Origin: Streptomyces typhae | Lineage (GTDB): Bacteria; Actinomycetota; Actinomycetes; Streptomycetales; Streptomycetaceae | Assembly: GCF_009755605.1 (NCBI RefSeq) | Contig: NZ_WPNZ01000016.1 | Coordinates: forward strand, 63,703 to 127,702 | Direction of reading: 5' to 3' | Length of the DNA stretch: 64,000 nucleotides | In this document: positions 32,344 through 41,580 of the stretch, piece after piece | How the letters are laid out: every line of letters begins with the position of its first letter | Numbering within the stretch: position 1 is the first letter of the stretch | The notes under the pieces: generated by a model | Database searches by the model: none | Told to the model about the DNA's origin: nothing | The model's input: only the letters and a program-made list of their open reading frames with translations | Program-made: the position numbers and the translations under genes

Positions 32344-33051
32344 TCAGGCCCGCATCACGATCGCCGTCACCACGATCCCGTCGCGCACCAGCCACGTGCC
32401 GGAGAACCGGGAGAGCGCGACTCCCGCGACCACGGGGGCGTCCACCAGGACCTCGGCGCTGAACGTGCCGTCCGCCCGGATGTCCAGGCGCGCCTCCTCG
32501 AAGCCGAGCCAGCGCTTGGTCAGCGGGAACCACGTCTTGTAGACGGTCTCCTTCGCGCTGAACAGCAGCCGGTCCCAGGGCACGGAGGTGTCGGCGGCGG
32601 CGAGCCGGGACAGCATCGCGCGCTCCACCTCGTCGCTCACCAGCTCGAGGACGCCCGCGTCCTTCAGGACCTCGGCGGGCTCGGCGTCGACACCGAGCGA
32701 GAGGACCTCGCCGGAGCGCGCGACGACCGCGGCGCGATAGCCCAGGCAGTGCGTCATGCTGCCGACGACGCCCGCCGGCCACACCGGCTCGCCGTTGTCG
32801 CCGCGCAGGATGGGCGCGGGCGGCAGCCCGATCCGGCCAAGCGCCGTGCGGGCGCAGTGCCGGGCGGTGGCGAACTCGTTCTTCCGCTTCGGCACCGCCT
32901 TGGCGACGTACGCGGCCTCTTCGGGGAACAGAACGGCCTCGGCCGGATCCTCGTCGGTCTCGACGACGAACACCGGCTCCGCCGCGAGCAGGAAGCTCAA
33001 TATGCCTGTTCCGTCGGATACTTCGCCCGTGGACTTCGATGGTGACGTCAC
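32344..33051 (-). CDS. 4'-phosphopantetheinyl transferase (Sfp/EntD type)
   Basis: A 235-residue PPTase, which activates acyl- or peptidyl-carrier proteins by adding the CoA-derived arm. The three family motifs are present: GSMTHCLGYRAAV, LGVDAEP and WDRLLFSAKETVYK. It belongs to the EntD-like branch common in Streptomyces, where one enzyme serves many NRPS/PKS pathways. Start GTG 33051 (MTSPSKSTGEV when read as Met) precedes the conserved ILSFLL; a slightly later start is possible. It converges with the TenA-like gene, with only 21 bp between. Confidence 0.92.
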   Translation of the reverse strand: MTSPSKSTGEVSDGTGILSFLLAAEPVFVVETDEDPAEAVLFPEEAAYVAKAVPKRKNEFATARHCARTALGRIGLPPAPILRGDNGEPVWPAGVVGSMTHCLGYRAAVVARSGEVLSLGVDAEPAEVLKDAGVLELVSDEVERAMLSRLAAADTSVPWDRLLFSAKETVYKTWFPLTKRWLGFEEARLDIRADGTFSAEVLVDAPVVAGVALSRFSGTWLVRDGIVVTAIVMRA

Positions 33052-33130
33052 AGTCGATCACTCTACCGTCGGCCCGCGCCTGACGGACCCGGATCCGAGA
33101 GGCGCCCCGAGCGGACGGCCCGCGAGGTCC

Positions 33131-33215
33131 CCAGAGTGACCGGAGAGGTTCCCAGAGTGACCGGAGAGGTCCCCAGAGTGACCGGAGAGGTCCCCCGAGG
33201 GAACCGGAGAGGTGC
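33131..33215. repeat. 21-bp tandem repeats upstream of yigZ
   Basis: CCAGAGTGACCGGAGAGGT starts at 33131, 33152 and 33173 with a period of 21 bp, followed by a diverged fourth unit. They fill the gap between the divergent PPTase and YigZ genes. Confidence 0.75.
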
Positions 33216-33244
33216 CGCGGGCGGCCGGAGCATAGGGTGGCCCG

Positions 33245-33871
33245 ATGCAGGACGAGTACCGCACTGTCGCCCGCGAGGGCGTGCACGAGACCGAGGTCAA
33301 CCGCTCGCGCTTCCTGTGCGCGCTCGCCCCGGCCGCCACCGAGCAGGAGGCCCAGGACTTCGTCGCGCGCGTCCGCAAGGAGCACCCGACGGCTTCGCAC
33401 AACTGCTTCGCGTACGTCATCGGGGCCGACGCCTCCGTACAGAAGGCGAGCGACGACGGCGAGCCGGGCGGCACCGCGGGCGTCCCCATGCTCCAGATGC
33501 TGCTCCGGCGCGACATGCGGTACGCCGTCGCCGTCGTGACCCGCTACTACGGAGGCGTCAAGCTCGGCGCCGGCGGACTCATCCGCGCCTACGGCGGAGC
33601 CGTCGGCGAGGCCCTCGACGCCCTCGGCACCCGTACCCGCCGCCGCTTCAGGATCGCCACCGTCACCGTCGACCACCAGCGCGCCGGAAAGATCCAGAAC
33701 GATCTGCGGTCCGCCGGGCGCACCGTGCGAGACGTGTCCTACGGCACCGAGGTCACCATCGAGATCGGCCTGCCCGACGCCGACGTCGAACAGTTCGCGT
33801 CCTGGCTGGCCGACGCCACGGCGGGCACCGCCCGGTTCGCACTCGGGGGAGAGGCGTACGGGGAGGTGTGA
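33245..33871 (+). CDS. YigZ/IMPACT family protein
   Basis: The 208-residue protein has the full two-domain YigZ layout. The IMPACT N-terminal domain (about 1-120) holds VNRSRFLCALAP, SHNCFAYVIG, DDGEPGGTAG and YYGGVKLGAGGLIRAYGGA, and a ferredoxin-like C-terminal domain follows. Family members are linked to translation regulation, but the bacterial role is unclear. Start ATG 33245 is the only good one. It precedes sbcD by 148 bp, with no obvious terminator. Confidence 0.92.
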   Translation: MQDEYRTVAREGVHETEVNRSRFLCALAPAATEQEAQDFVARVRKEHPTASHNCFAYVIGADASVQKASDDGEPGGTAGVPMLQMLLRRDMRYAVAVVTRYYGGVKLGAGGLIRAYGGAVGEALDALGTRTRRRFRIATVTVDHQRAGKIQNDLRSAGRTVRDVSYGTEVTIEIGLPDADVEQFASWLADATAGTARFALGGEAYGEV

Positions 33872-34019
33872 CCGGACGCCCCCCGCGCGTGTGCCGTGGT
33901 CGATGGTGGGCCAGGGGCCCCGACGCGTTAGCGTGGTGCGTGCCAACGACGGGCCGGTGCGGGCCCGTGCCGGGCTCTGAGGCGTAAGGGGCGGAAGACG
34001 TGCAGGTCGGAGCGGGTCC

Positions 34020-35198
34020 TTGAGAGTGCTGCACACATCCGACTGGCATCTCGGCCGGTCGCTGCACCGCGTGAGCATGCTCGACGCGCAGGCCGCGTTC
34101 GTCGCTCGTCTCGTGGCCGTCGTCCGCGAGCGCGCCGTGGACGCCGTCGTCGTGTCGGGGGACGTGTACGACCGGGCGGTCCCGCCGCTGGCCGCGGTCG
34201 AGCTCTTCGACGACGCCCTGCACCGTCTCGCGGACCTCGGCGTACCGACGGTGATGATCTCCGGGAACCACGACTCGGCGCGCCGTCTCGGCGTCGGCGC
34301 GGGCCTCATCGACCGCGCGGGCATCCACCTGCGGACCGACCCGGCCGGCTGCTCCACGCCCGTACTGCTCCCCGACGCGCACGGCGACGTCGCCTTCTAC
34401 GGCCTGCCCTACCTCGAACCCGCCCTGGTCAGGGACGAGTTCGAGGTCGAGCGCGGCGGGCACGAGGACGTGCTCGGCGCCGCCATGGACCGGGTCAGGG
34501 CCGACCTCGCCGGGCGCCCCGACGGCACCCGCTCCGTCGTCCTCGCGCACGCCTTCGTGACCGGCGGCGCGGTGAGCGACAGCGAGCGCGACATCACGGT
34601 CGGCGGGGTGGCCTCGGTGCCCGCGGGCGTCTTCGACGGGGTGGACTATGTGGCGCTCGGCCATCTGCACGGCAGCCAGGTCATCTCCGAGCGGGTGCGC
34701 TACAGCGGCTCCCCGCTCGCGTACTCGTTCTCGGAGGCCGACCACCGCAAGAGCATGTGGCTGATCGAACTCGGCCCGGCCGGTGAGCTGACGACGGCCG
34801 AGCGGATCGACTGCCCGGTGCCCCGGCCCCTCGCCCGCGTCAGGGGGACGCTCGACGAACTCCTCGACGCCCCGGAACTCGCCCGGCACGAACAGTCGTG
34901 GATCGAGGCGACCCTCACCGACGCGCTCCGCCCGGACGAGCCGATGGGCCGCCTCACCGAGCGCTTCCCGCACACCCTCAGCCTCGTCTTCGACCCCGAC
35001 CGCGCCCCCGAGGACCCGGACGTGTCGTACGCCCGGCGCCTCGCGGGCCGCGACGACCAGCAGATCGCGGAGGACTTCGTGACCCATGTGCGCGGCGTGG
35101 GCCCGGACGCCGGCGAACGGGAGGTGCTGCGGGACGCGTTCGACGCCGTACGCACCGCCGGCGCCGCCGAGGGCATGGCGCGCGAGGTGGCCCGGTGA
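34020..35198 (+). CDS. sbcD: SbcD nuclease subunit
   Basis: The 392-residue Mre11-type phosphoesterase starts LHTSDWHLGRSLHR, then VVSGDVYDR and GNHDSARRL, with the five metal-binding blocks of the calcineurin fold, and VALGHLHGSQ near residue 220. With SbcC it forms the ATP-dependent dsDNA nuclease that processes hairpins and blocked DNA ends. The start is TTG 34020, fitting the conserved MR-x-LHTSDWHLG start. The stop overlaps the GTG of sbcC (GTGA), so the two are co-translated. Confidence 0.95.
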   Translation: MRVLHTSDWHLGRSLHRVSMLDAQAAFVARLVAVVRERAVDAVVVSGDVYDRAVPPLAAVELFDDALHRLADLGVPTVMISGNHDSARRLGVGAGLIDRAGIHLRTDPAGCSTPVLLPDAHGDVAFYGLPYLEPALVRDEFEVERGGHEDVLGAAMDRVRADLAGRPDGTRSVVLAHAFVTGGAVSDSERDITVGGVASVPAGVFDGVDYVALGHLHGSQVISERVRYSGSPLAYSFSEADHRKSMWLIELGPAGELTTAERIDCPVPRPLARVRGTLDELLDAPELARHEQSWIEATLTDALRPDEPMGRLTERFPHTLSLVFDPDRAPEDPDVSYARRLAGRDDQQIAEDFVTHVRGVGPDAGEREVLRDAFDAVRTAGAAEGMAREVAR

Positions 35199-38100
35199 GG
35201 CTGCACCGCCTGCGGATCACCGCGTTCGGCCCCTTCGGCACCAGCCAGGACATCGACTTCGACGAGCTGTCCGCGGCCGGGCTCTTCCTCCTGCACGGCC
35301 CCACCGGCGCGGGCAAGACCTCCGTCCTGGACGCCGTGTGCTACGCGCTCTACGGCTCTGTGCCGGGGCCGCGCCAGGGCAGCGGCCAGGGCCTGACACT
35401 GCGCAGCGACCACGCCCCGCCGGACACGCGCACGGAGGTCCGCCTCGAACTGACCGTCGCCGGACGCCGCCTGGAGATCACGCGGCAGCCGCCCTGGGAG
35501 CGCCCGAAGAAGCGCGGCACGGGCTTGACGACGGACAAGGCGCAGAGCTGGCTGCGCGAGCAGGTCGGCACGGGCGGGCGTACCTCCGGGGCCGGCCCCG
35601 ACGCCACCGGTGCCAGTGCCGGAGCGGGTGCCAGTGCCGATGCCAGTGCCGGTGCCGGAGCGGGCGGCTGGAAGGACCTCAGCCGCTCCCATCAGGAGAT
35701 CGGTGAGGAGATCAGCCAGCTCCTCGGCATGAGCAAGGAGCAGTTCTGCCAGGTCGTGCTGTTGCCGCAGGGCGACTTCGCGCGTTTCCTGCGGGCCGAC
35801 GCCGAGGCCCGCGGCAAGCTCCTCGGCAGGCTCTTCGACACCGGCCGGTTCGCCGCCGTCGAGCAGCGCCTCGCCGATCAGCGCCGCACCGCGGAGGCCC
35901 GGGTGCGCGAGGGCGACGCGGAGCTGCTCGCGGACGCGCACCGCATGCAGCAGGCGGCGGACGCCGGGAACGGGGGCGCCGAGCTGCCGCTGCCCGACGC
36001 GGCCCCCGGCGACCCGGGCCTCGCCGAGTCCGTGCTGGCCTGGGCGGCCGTGGCCCGCTCGGGCGCCCGTGAGCGCCTCACCGTCGCCCGCGGCGCCCTC
36101 GACCAGGCCGAGTCCGCCCACGCGGCAGCCGCCGCCGAGCTGGACGACGTACGCGAACTGGCCCGCCTCCAGCGGCGCTACGCCGACGCCCGGCAGCGCG
36201 CCGACGCCCTGGAGGAGCGCGCCGGCGACCACCGGCGGCTCGCCGCCCGCATGGAGCAGGCCCGCAAGGCGGAGGCCGTCGCCCCGGCGCTCGCGCTGCG
36301 CGCCGACACCGAGGAGGAGCACCACCGCGCCACCGCCGCGGAGGCGCGTGCGCGTGCCGAGCTGCCCGCCTCGTACGCCGACGAGGGCGCCGCCGGGCTC
36401 GCGGGCGCCGCACGCCGGGCCAGCGAGGAACTGGGCGGCCTCGCGGCGGCCCGGCGCGCCGAACAGCGCCTGACCGAACTGCGCACCCAGCGCGCCGACC
36501 TGGACCGGCGGGACCGCGCCGACGACGAGATCCTCGCCGAGGCCACGGACTGGCTCGCCGACTGGGACGCCACCCGCACGCGACTGCGCGACGGCATCGA
36601 GGCCGCGCAGGAAGCGGCCACCCGCACCGAGCACCTCGCGGGCCGCCTCCTGCCCGCCCAGGAGAGACTGGACGCCGCCCGCCGCCGCGACCGTCTCACC
36701 CAGGAGGCCGGGCGCGCCCAGGATGCGGCCCTCGCCGCCCGCGAGCACGCCACCGCGGCCCGGGAGCGCTGGCTCGGCCTCAAGGAGCAGCGGCTCGCGG
36801 ACATCGCCGCCGAACTCGCCGCGCACCTCGACGACGGCACCCCCTGCGCGGTCTGCGGCGCCACCGAACACCCCGCCCCGGCCCGCAAGTCCGCGACCCA
36901 CGTCGACCGCGCCGCCGAGGAGGCCGCCCTCGCCGACCACCGGAAGGCGGACGAGGCGCGCGCCACGGCCGAGCACGACCTCGCCGCCGTACGGGAGTCG
37001 CTCGCCGCCGCCACCGCCGCCGCGTCGGACACGCCCGCCGACGAACTCGCCGCGGCCGTGGCGGAGTTGCGGCACGACCACGCCGAGGCGCGGGACCTGG
37101 CCGCCGGACTGCACGCCGCGCGGGAGGCACTGGCCCACGCCGAGCGCGAGCAGCAGCGCCGTGTCGCCGCCCAGCAGGAAGCCGCCCGCCGCGTGGAGTC
37201 CCGCGCCGCCCTGCGGGACGCCCTCGTACGCGAACAGCAGGGCCTGGAAGAGGAGTTGACGCGGGCGCGCGGCACATCCGAGAGCGTCGCCCGCCGCGCC
37301 GCGCAACTGGAGCGGCAGGCCGCGCTCCTCAGTGCGGCCGCCGACGCCGCGCGGGCCGCCGACGAGGCCGCCCAGCGCCTGAAGGACGCCGACGCCCGCC
37401 TCGCCGACGCCGCCTTCCGCGCCGGCTTCGACACCCCGGCCGCCGCGTCCGCCGCGGTCCTCGACGACGCGAGCCACCGCGAACTCCAGCACCGCATCGA
37501 CACCTGGCGGAACGAGCAGGCCGCCGTGCACGCCCTGCTCGCCGAGCCCGACGCGGCCGCCGCCGACCGGCGACCGCCCGCGCCGCTGGCCGCCGCCGAA
37601 AACGCCGCGGAGGCCGCGGGCAGGCGAGTGCGTGCCGCCGCGTCCGCGTGCGACGCCGCCGCGGGGCGCTGCGCCGAACTCGACCGGCTCTCGGCCCGCT
37701 CGGCCGCCGCCGCCCGCAGGCTCGCCCCGCTGCGCGACGCCCACGACCGCGTGGCCCGCCTCGCCGGGCTCGCCGCGGGGACGTCCGCCGACAACGAACG
37801 CAGGATGCGCCTGGAGTCGTACGTCCTCGCGGCCCGCCTGGAACAGGTCGCCGCCGCCGCGACGACGCGGCTGCGCCGGATGTCGTCGGGGCGCTACACC
37901 CTCGTCCACTCCGACGACCGGTCGGGACGCGGCCGGTCCGGCCTCGGTCTGCACGTGGTCGACGCCTGGACGGGACGTGAGCGCGACACGGCGACCCTCT
38001 CCGGCGGGGAGACGTTCTTCGCCTCGCTGGCGCTCGCGCTCGGCCTCGCGGACGTCGTCACGGACGAGGCGGGCGGCGTGCGCCTCGACACCCTCTTCAT

Positions 38101-38293
38101 CGACGAGGGCTTCGGCAGCCTCGACGACCAGACCCTCGACGAGGTCCTCGACGTCCTGGACTCGCTGCGCGAGCGGGACCGCAGCGTCGGCATCGTCAGC
38201 CACGTCGCCGACCTGCGCCGCCGGGTGCACGCGCGGCTGGAGGTCGTGAAGGGCAGGGCGGGGTCGGTGGTGCGGCAGCGGGGCGGGGCCTGA
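35195..38293 (+). CDS. sbcC: SbcC ATPase subunit (SMC-like)
   Basis: The 1032-residue Rad50-type protein has an N-terminal Walker A GPTGAGKTS (about 35-43) and long coiled coils with Ala/Arg/Glu-rich heptads. A zinc hook CAVCG lies near residue 550. The C-terminal half carries the ABC signature LSGGETFFASLALAL and Walker B LDTLFIDEGFGSLDD. It dimerises at the hook, and its head controls the SbcD nuclease. A short repetitive Ala/Gly insertion (ASAGAGASADASAGAGAGG) sits near residue 150 between the head motifs and the coil. It overlaps sbcD by four bases. Confidence 0.95.
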   Translation: MRLHRLRITAFGPFGTSQDIDFDELSAAGLFLLHGPTGAGKTSVLDAVCYALYGSVPGPRQGSGQGLTLRSDHAPPDTRTEVRLELTVAGRRLEITRQPPWERPKKRGTGLTTDKAQSWLREQVGTGGRTSGAGPDATGASAGAGASADASAGAGAGGWKDLSRSHQEIGEEISQLLGMSKEQFCQVVLLPQGDFARFLRADAEARGKLLGRLFDTGRFAAVEQRLADQRRTAEARVREGDAELLADAHRMQQAADAGNGGAELPLPDAAPGDPGLAESVLAWAAVARSGARERLTVARGALDQAESAHAAAAAELDDVRELARLQRRYADARQRADALEERAGDHRRLAARMEQARKAEAVAPALALRADTEEEHHRATAAEARARAELPASYADEGAAGLAGAARRASEELGGLAAARRAEQRLTELRTQRADLDRRDRADDEILAEATDWLADWDATRTRLRDGIEAAQEAATRTEHLAGRLLPAQERLDAARRRDRLTQEAGRAQDAALAAREHATAARERWLGLKEQRLADIAAELAAHLDDGTPCAVCGATEHPAPARKSATHVDRAAEEAALADHRKADEARATAEHDLAAVRESLAAATAAASDTPADELAAAVAELRHDHAEARDLAAGLHAAREALAHAEREQQRRVAAQQEAARRVESRAALRDALVREQQGLEEELTRARGTSESVARRAAQLERQAALLSAAADAARAADEAAQRLKDADARLADAAFRAGFDTPAAASAAVLDDASHRELQHRIDTWRNEQAAVHALLAEPDAAAADRRPPAPLAAAENAAEAAGRRVRAAASACDAAAGRCAELDRLSARSAAAARRLAPLRDAHDRVARLAGLAAGTSADNERRMRLESYVLAARLEQVAAAATTRLRRMSSGRYTLVHSDDRSGRGRSGLGLHVVDAWTGRERDTATLSGGETFFASLALALGLADVVTDEAGGVRLDTLFIDEGFGSLDDQTLDEVLDVLDSLRERDRSVGIVSHVADLRRRVHARLEVVKGRAGSVVRQRGGA

Positions 38294-38324
38294 GGGGCGC
38301 TCGCCGTACTGGCGGCTGCGCGGC

Positions 38325-38406
38325 CCCTCACGGCCGCGGCCGTCGCCCGGCCCCCCTCACAGCCGCGGCCGTCGCCCGGCCGTTCACCGACGCGGCCGTC
38401 GCCCGT
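38325..38406. repeat. Three copies of GCGGCCGTCGCCCGGC-type unit
   Basis: The gap between the convergent sbcC and Lrp genes contains three related units (around 38334, 38363 and 38391), each about 29 bp apart. No hairpin terminator is clear. Confidence 0.5.
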
Positions 38407-38409
38407 CGC

Positions 38410-38856
38410 TCACCGCCCCAGCGGTCGGCCTGTGAGAGGAGAGGAGTAGACGACGCTCGTCGTCACCGAGCCGAGCGCGCCTATCTTGCCGGACACCTCT
38501 TCCAGGTGCCGCATGGACCGCGCGGCGACCTTGATGACGAAACAGTCGTCCCCGGTGACGTGGTGCGCCTCCAGGATCTCCGGCGTCGCCTCGACCAGAT
38601 CGTGGAACGGCTTGTAGTTGCCGTTCGGATAGCGGAGCCGCACGAACGCGAGAACCGGCAGACCGAGCCGTTCCGGGTCCACCACCGCCGCGTACCCCTG
38701 GATGACACCGGCCTCTTCCAGACGCCGAACCCGCTCCGTGACGGCGCTCGCGGACATGGAGACGGCGCGTGCGAGCTCGGCGTAGCTGGCGCGGCCCTGC
38801 CGCTGGAGGACGTCGAGGATGCGCCAGTCGGTGGCGTCCGTGGAATAACCGGTCAT
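38410..38856 (-). CDS. Lrp/AsnC family regulator
   Basis: The 148-residue protein has an N-terminal HTH (DWRILDVLQRQGRASYAELARAVSMSASAVTERVRRLEEAGVI) and a RAM ligand-binding domain (VHH-type ...HHVTGDDCFVIKVAARSMRHLEEV). Lrp/AsnC proteins sense amino acids. Start ATG 38856 (MTGYSTDATDW) gives the usual length; an upstream extension is unlikely. It is divergent from a rhodanese gene with 94 bp between the starts, so that gene is its probable target. Confidence 0.9.
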   Translation of the reverse strand: MTGYSTDATDWRILDVLQRQGRASYAELARAVSMSASAVTERVRRLEEAGVIQGYAAVVDPERLGLPVLAFVRLRYPNGNYKPFHDLVEATPEILEAHHVTGDDCFVIKVAARSMRHLEEVSGKIGALGSVTTSVVYSSPLTGRPLGR

Positions 38857-38950
38857 GCCCGAGAGGAAACAGGGAAAACCCCGGCCGATCAAGAGGTGGA
38901 CCGGGAATCGTCCCTTCAGGACCGCGGGCCGCGCTCATAGATTTTCAGCC

Positions 38951-39583
38951 ATGACCTACATGACCCATACGACCCACATGGCTCAAATGGCTTCCGAGAC
39001 CGGTACGAACACGGCGAACACCATGGGCACGGCTGTCAGTACGAACATCGCGAACGACGTGAACCGTGCCAACGTCGCGAACGACGCGAACAGTGCCAAC
39101 GCTGTGGTCAGCGCCAACGCCGCCAATCCCGTCCTCCGTGTCCCGCCGGCCGACCCCGCCGCTGCCGCAGCCCACTTCGCCGCGAGCCTCGCCTTTCACG
39201 CCGACGTGTCCGACGTCGCCGCCGCCCTCGCCGCCGACGGCGACCCCGGCTTCGTCGTCCTCGACTCCCGCTCCACCGAGTCCTGGGACCAGGGCCACGT
39301 CCCCGGCGCCCTGCACCTGCCCACGGCTCTGATCCCCCAACAGGCCGACCGGCTCCTCGACCGGACCGTCCCGGTCGTCACCTACTGCTGGGGCCCCGGC
39401 TGCAACGGCGCGACCCGCGCGGCCCTCGCCCTCGCCCGGTCGGGTTTCCAGGTCAAGGAGATGCTCGGGGGGTTCGAGTACTGGGTCCGCGAGGGCTTCG
39501 CGTACGAGACCTGGGAGGGCGAGGAGCGGCGCGCGGCGGACCCGCTCACGGCGCCCGCCGAGGGTGCCGACTGCGGCTGCTGA
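38951..39583 (+). CDS. Rhodanese-like sulfurtransferase
   Basis: A 210-residue protein with one rhodanese domain (about 85-195): FVVLDSRSTESWDQGHVPGALHLP and the active-site loop YCWGPGCNGATR with its catalytic Cys. The N-terminal 70 residues are a low-complexity segment rich in Asn, Ala and Thr (NTANTMGTAV, NVANDANSANAV), atypical for the family. The true start may lie further in; ATG 38951 is the first of several in-frame Mets with no strong ribosome binding site. It may move sulfur linked to amino acid metabolism, since it lies divergent from an Lrp regulator. Confidence 0.82.
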   Translation: MTYMTHTTHMAQMASETGTNTANTMGTAVSTNIANDVNRANVANDANSANAVVSANAANPVLRVPPADPAAAAAHFAASLAFHADVSDVAAALAADGDPGFVVLDSRSTESWDQGHVPGALHLPTALIPQQADRLLDRTVPVVTYCWGPGCNGATRAALALARSGFQVKEMLGGFEYWVREGFAYETWEGEERRAADPLTAPAEGADCGC

Positions 39584-39613
39584 AGTGAGCCACAGGGTGC
39601 GGCCGGGGCCGCG

Positions 39614-39656
39614 GTGTGCCGTGCGGTGCCACCGGGGCGCCGCACGGCACACCGCC
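39614..39656. terminator. 15-bp hairpin between convergent genes
   Basis: 39614-39628 pairs perfectly with 39642-39656 around a 13-base loop. It starts 30 bp after the rhodanese stop. It probably serves as a bidirectional terminator with the DUF885 gene. Confidence 0.75.
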
Positions 39657-39659
39657 CGC

Positions 39660-39748
39660 GTCACCGTGCGGACGACCGGTCCGCCCGCGTCACGGCGCGG
39701 ACGACCGGTCCGACGACGTCATCGCGCGGACGATCGTTCCCATGACGT
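39660..39748. repeat. GCGCGGACGACCGGTCCG-type repeats
   Basis: Three imperfect copies of about 31 bp (centred near 39672, 39703 and 39730) lie just before the DUF885 stop codon. Confidence 0.5.
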
Positions 39749-41457
39749 CACAGCGCCGACAACTCGTCCACCAGGTCGTCGAGTCCGAGGGACCCCTGGG
39801 ACAGTGCCGCCATGTGCCACGCCTTGGCGTCGAACGCGTCGCCGTGGCGGCGGCGGGCGTTCTCGCGGCCGAGGAGCCAGGCGCGCTCGCCGAGCTTGTA
39901 GCCGATGGCCTGGCCGGGAATCGTCAGATAGCGGGTCATCTCGCTCTCGACGAAGTCGGCGGGACGGCTGCAGTGCGCCCCGTAGAACTCCTGGGCCAGG
40001 TCCGGCGTCCAGCGCTCGCCCGGGTGGAACGGGGAGTCCGCGGGGATCTCGAGACCGAGGTGCATGCCGATGTCGACGATGACCCGCAGCGCGCGCATCA
40101 TCTGGGCGTCGAGGTAGCCGAGCCGCCGCTCCGGGTCGGTGAGGAAGCCCAGCTCGTCCATGAGGCGCTCCGCGTACAGCGCCCAGCCCTCGGCGTTGGC
40201 GCTGACGATGCCCACGGTCGCCTGGTAGCGCGACAGGTTCTCCGCGACGTGCGCCCACTGCGCGAGCTGGAGGTGGTGGCCCGGCACGCCCTCGTGGTAC
40301 CAGGTGGAGACGAGGTCGTAGACGGGAAAGCGGGTCTGGCCCATGGTCGGCAGCCAGGTCCTGCCGGGCCGCGAGAAGTCCTCGGACGGGCCGGTGTAGT
40401 ACGGGGCCGCCGCGCCGCCGGGCGGAGCGATCCGCGACTCCACCTTGCGCACCCGCTCGGCCAGCTCGAAGTGCGTGCCGTCGAGCGCCTCGATGGCCTC
40501 GTCCATGAGGTCCTGCAACCAATGCCTGACCTCGTCGACGCCCTCGATGTGCGTGCCGTGGCCGTCGAGGTGGGCGAGCGCCTCCCACGGCGTCGCCGCG
40601 CCCGGCAGGATCTTCTCGGCCTCGGTCCGCATCTCGCCGAGCAGCCGGTGGTACTCGGCCCAGCCGTAGGCGTACGCCTCGTCCAGATCCAGGTCCGTGC
40701 CGTTGAAGTGGCGCGAGAGCCGGGCGTAGCGTTCACGGCCGACCACCTCGGGGGCGCCCTCGACGGCCGGCGCGTACACGTCCCGCATCCAGTCGCGCAG
40801 CGCCACCACCGCGTTGGTCGCCGCCTTCGCCGCCGCGTCCAGCTCGATCCGCAGTGCCCGCGGTCCGTCCGCCGCGAACTCCTCGAACCAGCCGGGCCCG
40901 CCCTCGGGGCCCGCCCACTGCGTCAACTGCTCGACGAACGTGGCCGTCGGCCGCGGCGCGCCGAGCAGCTTGCGTTCCAGGCCCAGTTCCAGCGAGGCGC
41001 GGTAGCCGTCGTACGCGGCGGGCACCGCGCGCAGGCGCTCGGCGATCGTCGCCCAGTCCTCGTCCGTGTCCGCGGGCGTCACCGTGAAGATCTCGCGGAC
41101 CGCGTGCGGCGGCGTGTGCAGATTGCCGACGGCACGCAGCCCCTCGTCGGCCTCGTGCACGGCCAGCTCCGCGAGCAGCCGCTCCCGCAGCAGCCGGGCG
41201 CAGCGCCGCTCCACCTCCGCGTCGGCGCCCGGCCGCCCCTCCGCCTTGTCGAGCCGCGCGAGCGTCGTCCGCGCGAGGTCCGCCAGGGCGTCCAGGCCCG
41301 CGGGGGACAGGTCGGGCAGCTTGGCGTGGCTCTCCTTGACGCCGAGGTAGGTGCCGGTGACGGGGTCCAGGGCGATGAGCTCGTCGACGTAGGTGTCGGC
41401 GACCTCGCGGGGCAGCGGGCCGCCGGGGGCGGTGGGAGTGATCTTCGTGTCTGACAT
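39748..41457 (-). CDS. DUF885 family metallopeptidase-like protein
   Basis: The 569-residue DUF885 protein carries the zinc-binding motif STWYHEGVPGHHLQ near residue 375 and a second AEGWALYAERLMDELG block. The family is thought to be thermolysin/gluzincin-like cytosolic peptidases. Start ATG 41457 (MSDTKITPT) has AGGA at the right distance; ATG 41466 adds three residues but has no spacing for it. It is divergent from the TetR regulator at 41581, with a TetR-like site in the gap. Confidence 0.88.
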   Translation of the reverse strand: MSDTKITPTAPGGPLPREVADTYVDELIALDPVTGTYLGVKESHAKLPDLSPAGLDALADLARTTLARLDKAEGRPGADAEVERRCARLLRERLLAELAVHEADEGLRAVGNLHTPPHAVREIFTVTPADTDEDWATIAERLRAVPAAYDGYRASLELGLERKLLGAPRPTATFVEQLTQWAGPEGGPGWFEEFAADGPRALRIELDAAAKAATNAVVALRDWMRDVYAPAVEGAPEVVGRERYARLSRHFNGTDLDLDEAYAYGWAEYHRLLGEMRTEAEKILPGAATPWEALAHLDGHGTHIEGVDEVRHWLQDLMDEAIEALDGTHFELAERVRKVESRIAPPGGAAAPYYTGPSEDFSRPGRTWLPTMGQTRFPVYDLVSTWYHEGVPGHHLQLAQWAHVAENLSRYQATVGIVSANAEGWALYAERLMDELGFLTDPERRLGYLDAQMMRALRVIVDIGMHLGLEIPADSPFHPGERWTPDLAQEFYGAHCSRPADFVESEMTRYLTIPGQAIGYKLGERAWLLGRENARRRHGDAFDAKAWHMAALSQGSLGLDDLVDELSAL

Positions 41458-41543
41458 GCGGGACATCCTGGTACGAGACAGGGGCGCGCGTCACTGCCGC
41501 GTCACCGCCGCACGGCGCGCCGCGGCTGTCACCGACTCCTTAA

Positions 41544-41557
41544 TTGACTGATCGTTC
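41544..41557. promoter_or_regulatory. TetR operator-like site, copy 1
   Basis: TTGACTGATCGTTC matches 13 of 14 bases of the reverse complement of 42229-42242. Extended to 16 bases it is a pseudo-palindrome. It lies between the DUF885 and TetR starts, close to the TetR gene start at 41581, as expected for autoregulation. Confidence 0.6.
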
Positions 41558-41580
41558 CATTTGGGGCTAGCGTCCGTGTC

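Noticed and set aside
34700..38230. 1176-codon minus-strand open frame opposite sbcC
   Set aside because: The Gly/Val/Arg-rich product is antisense to the intact sbcD-sbcC pair, a common high-GC artefact.
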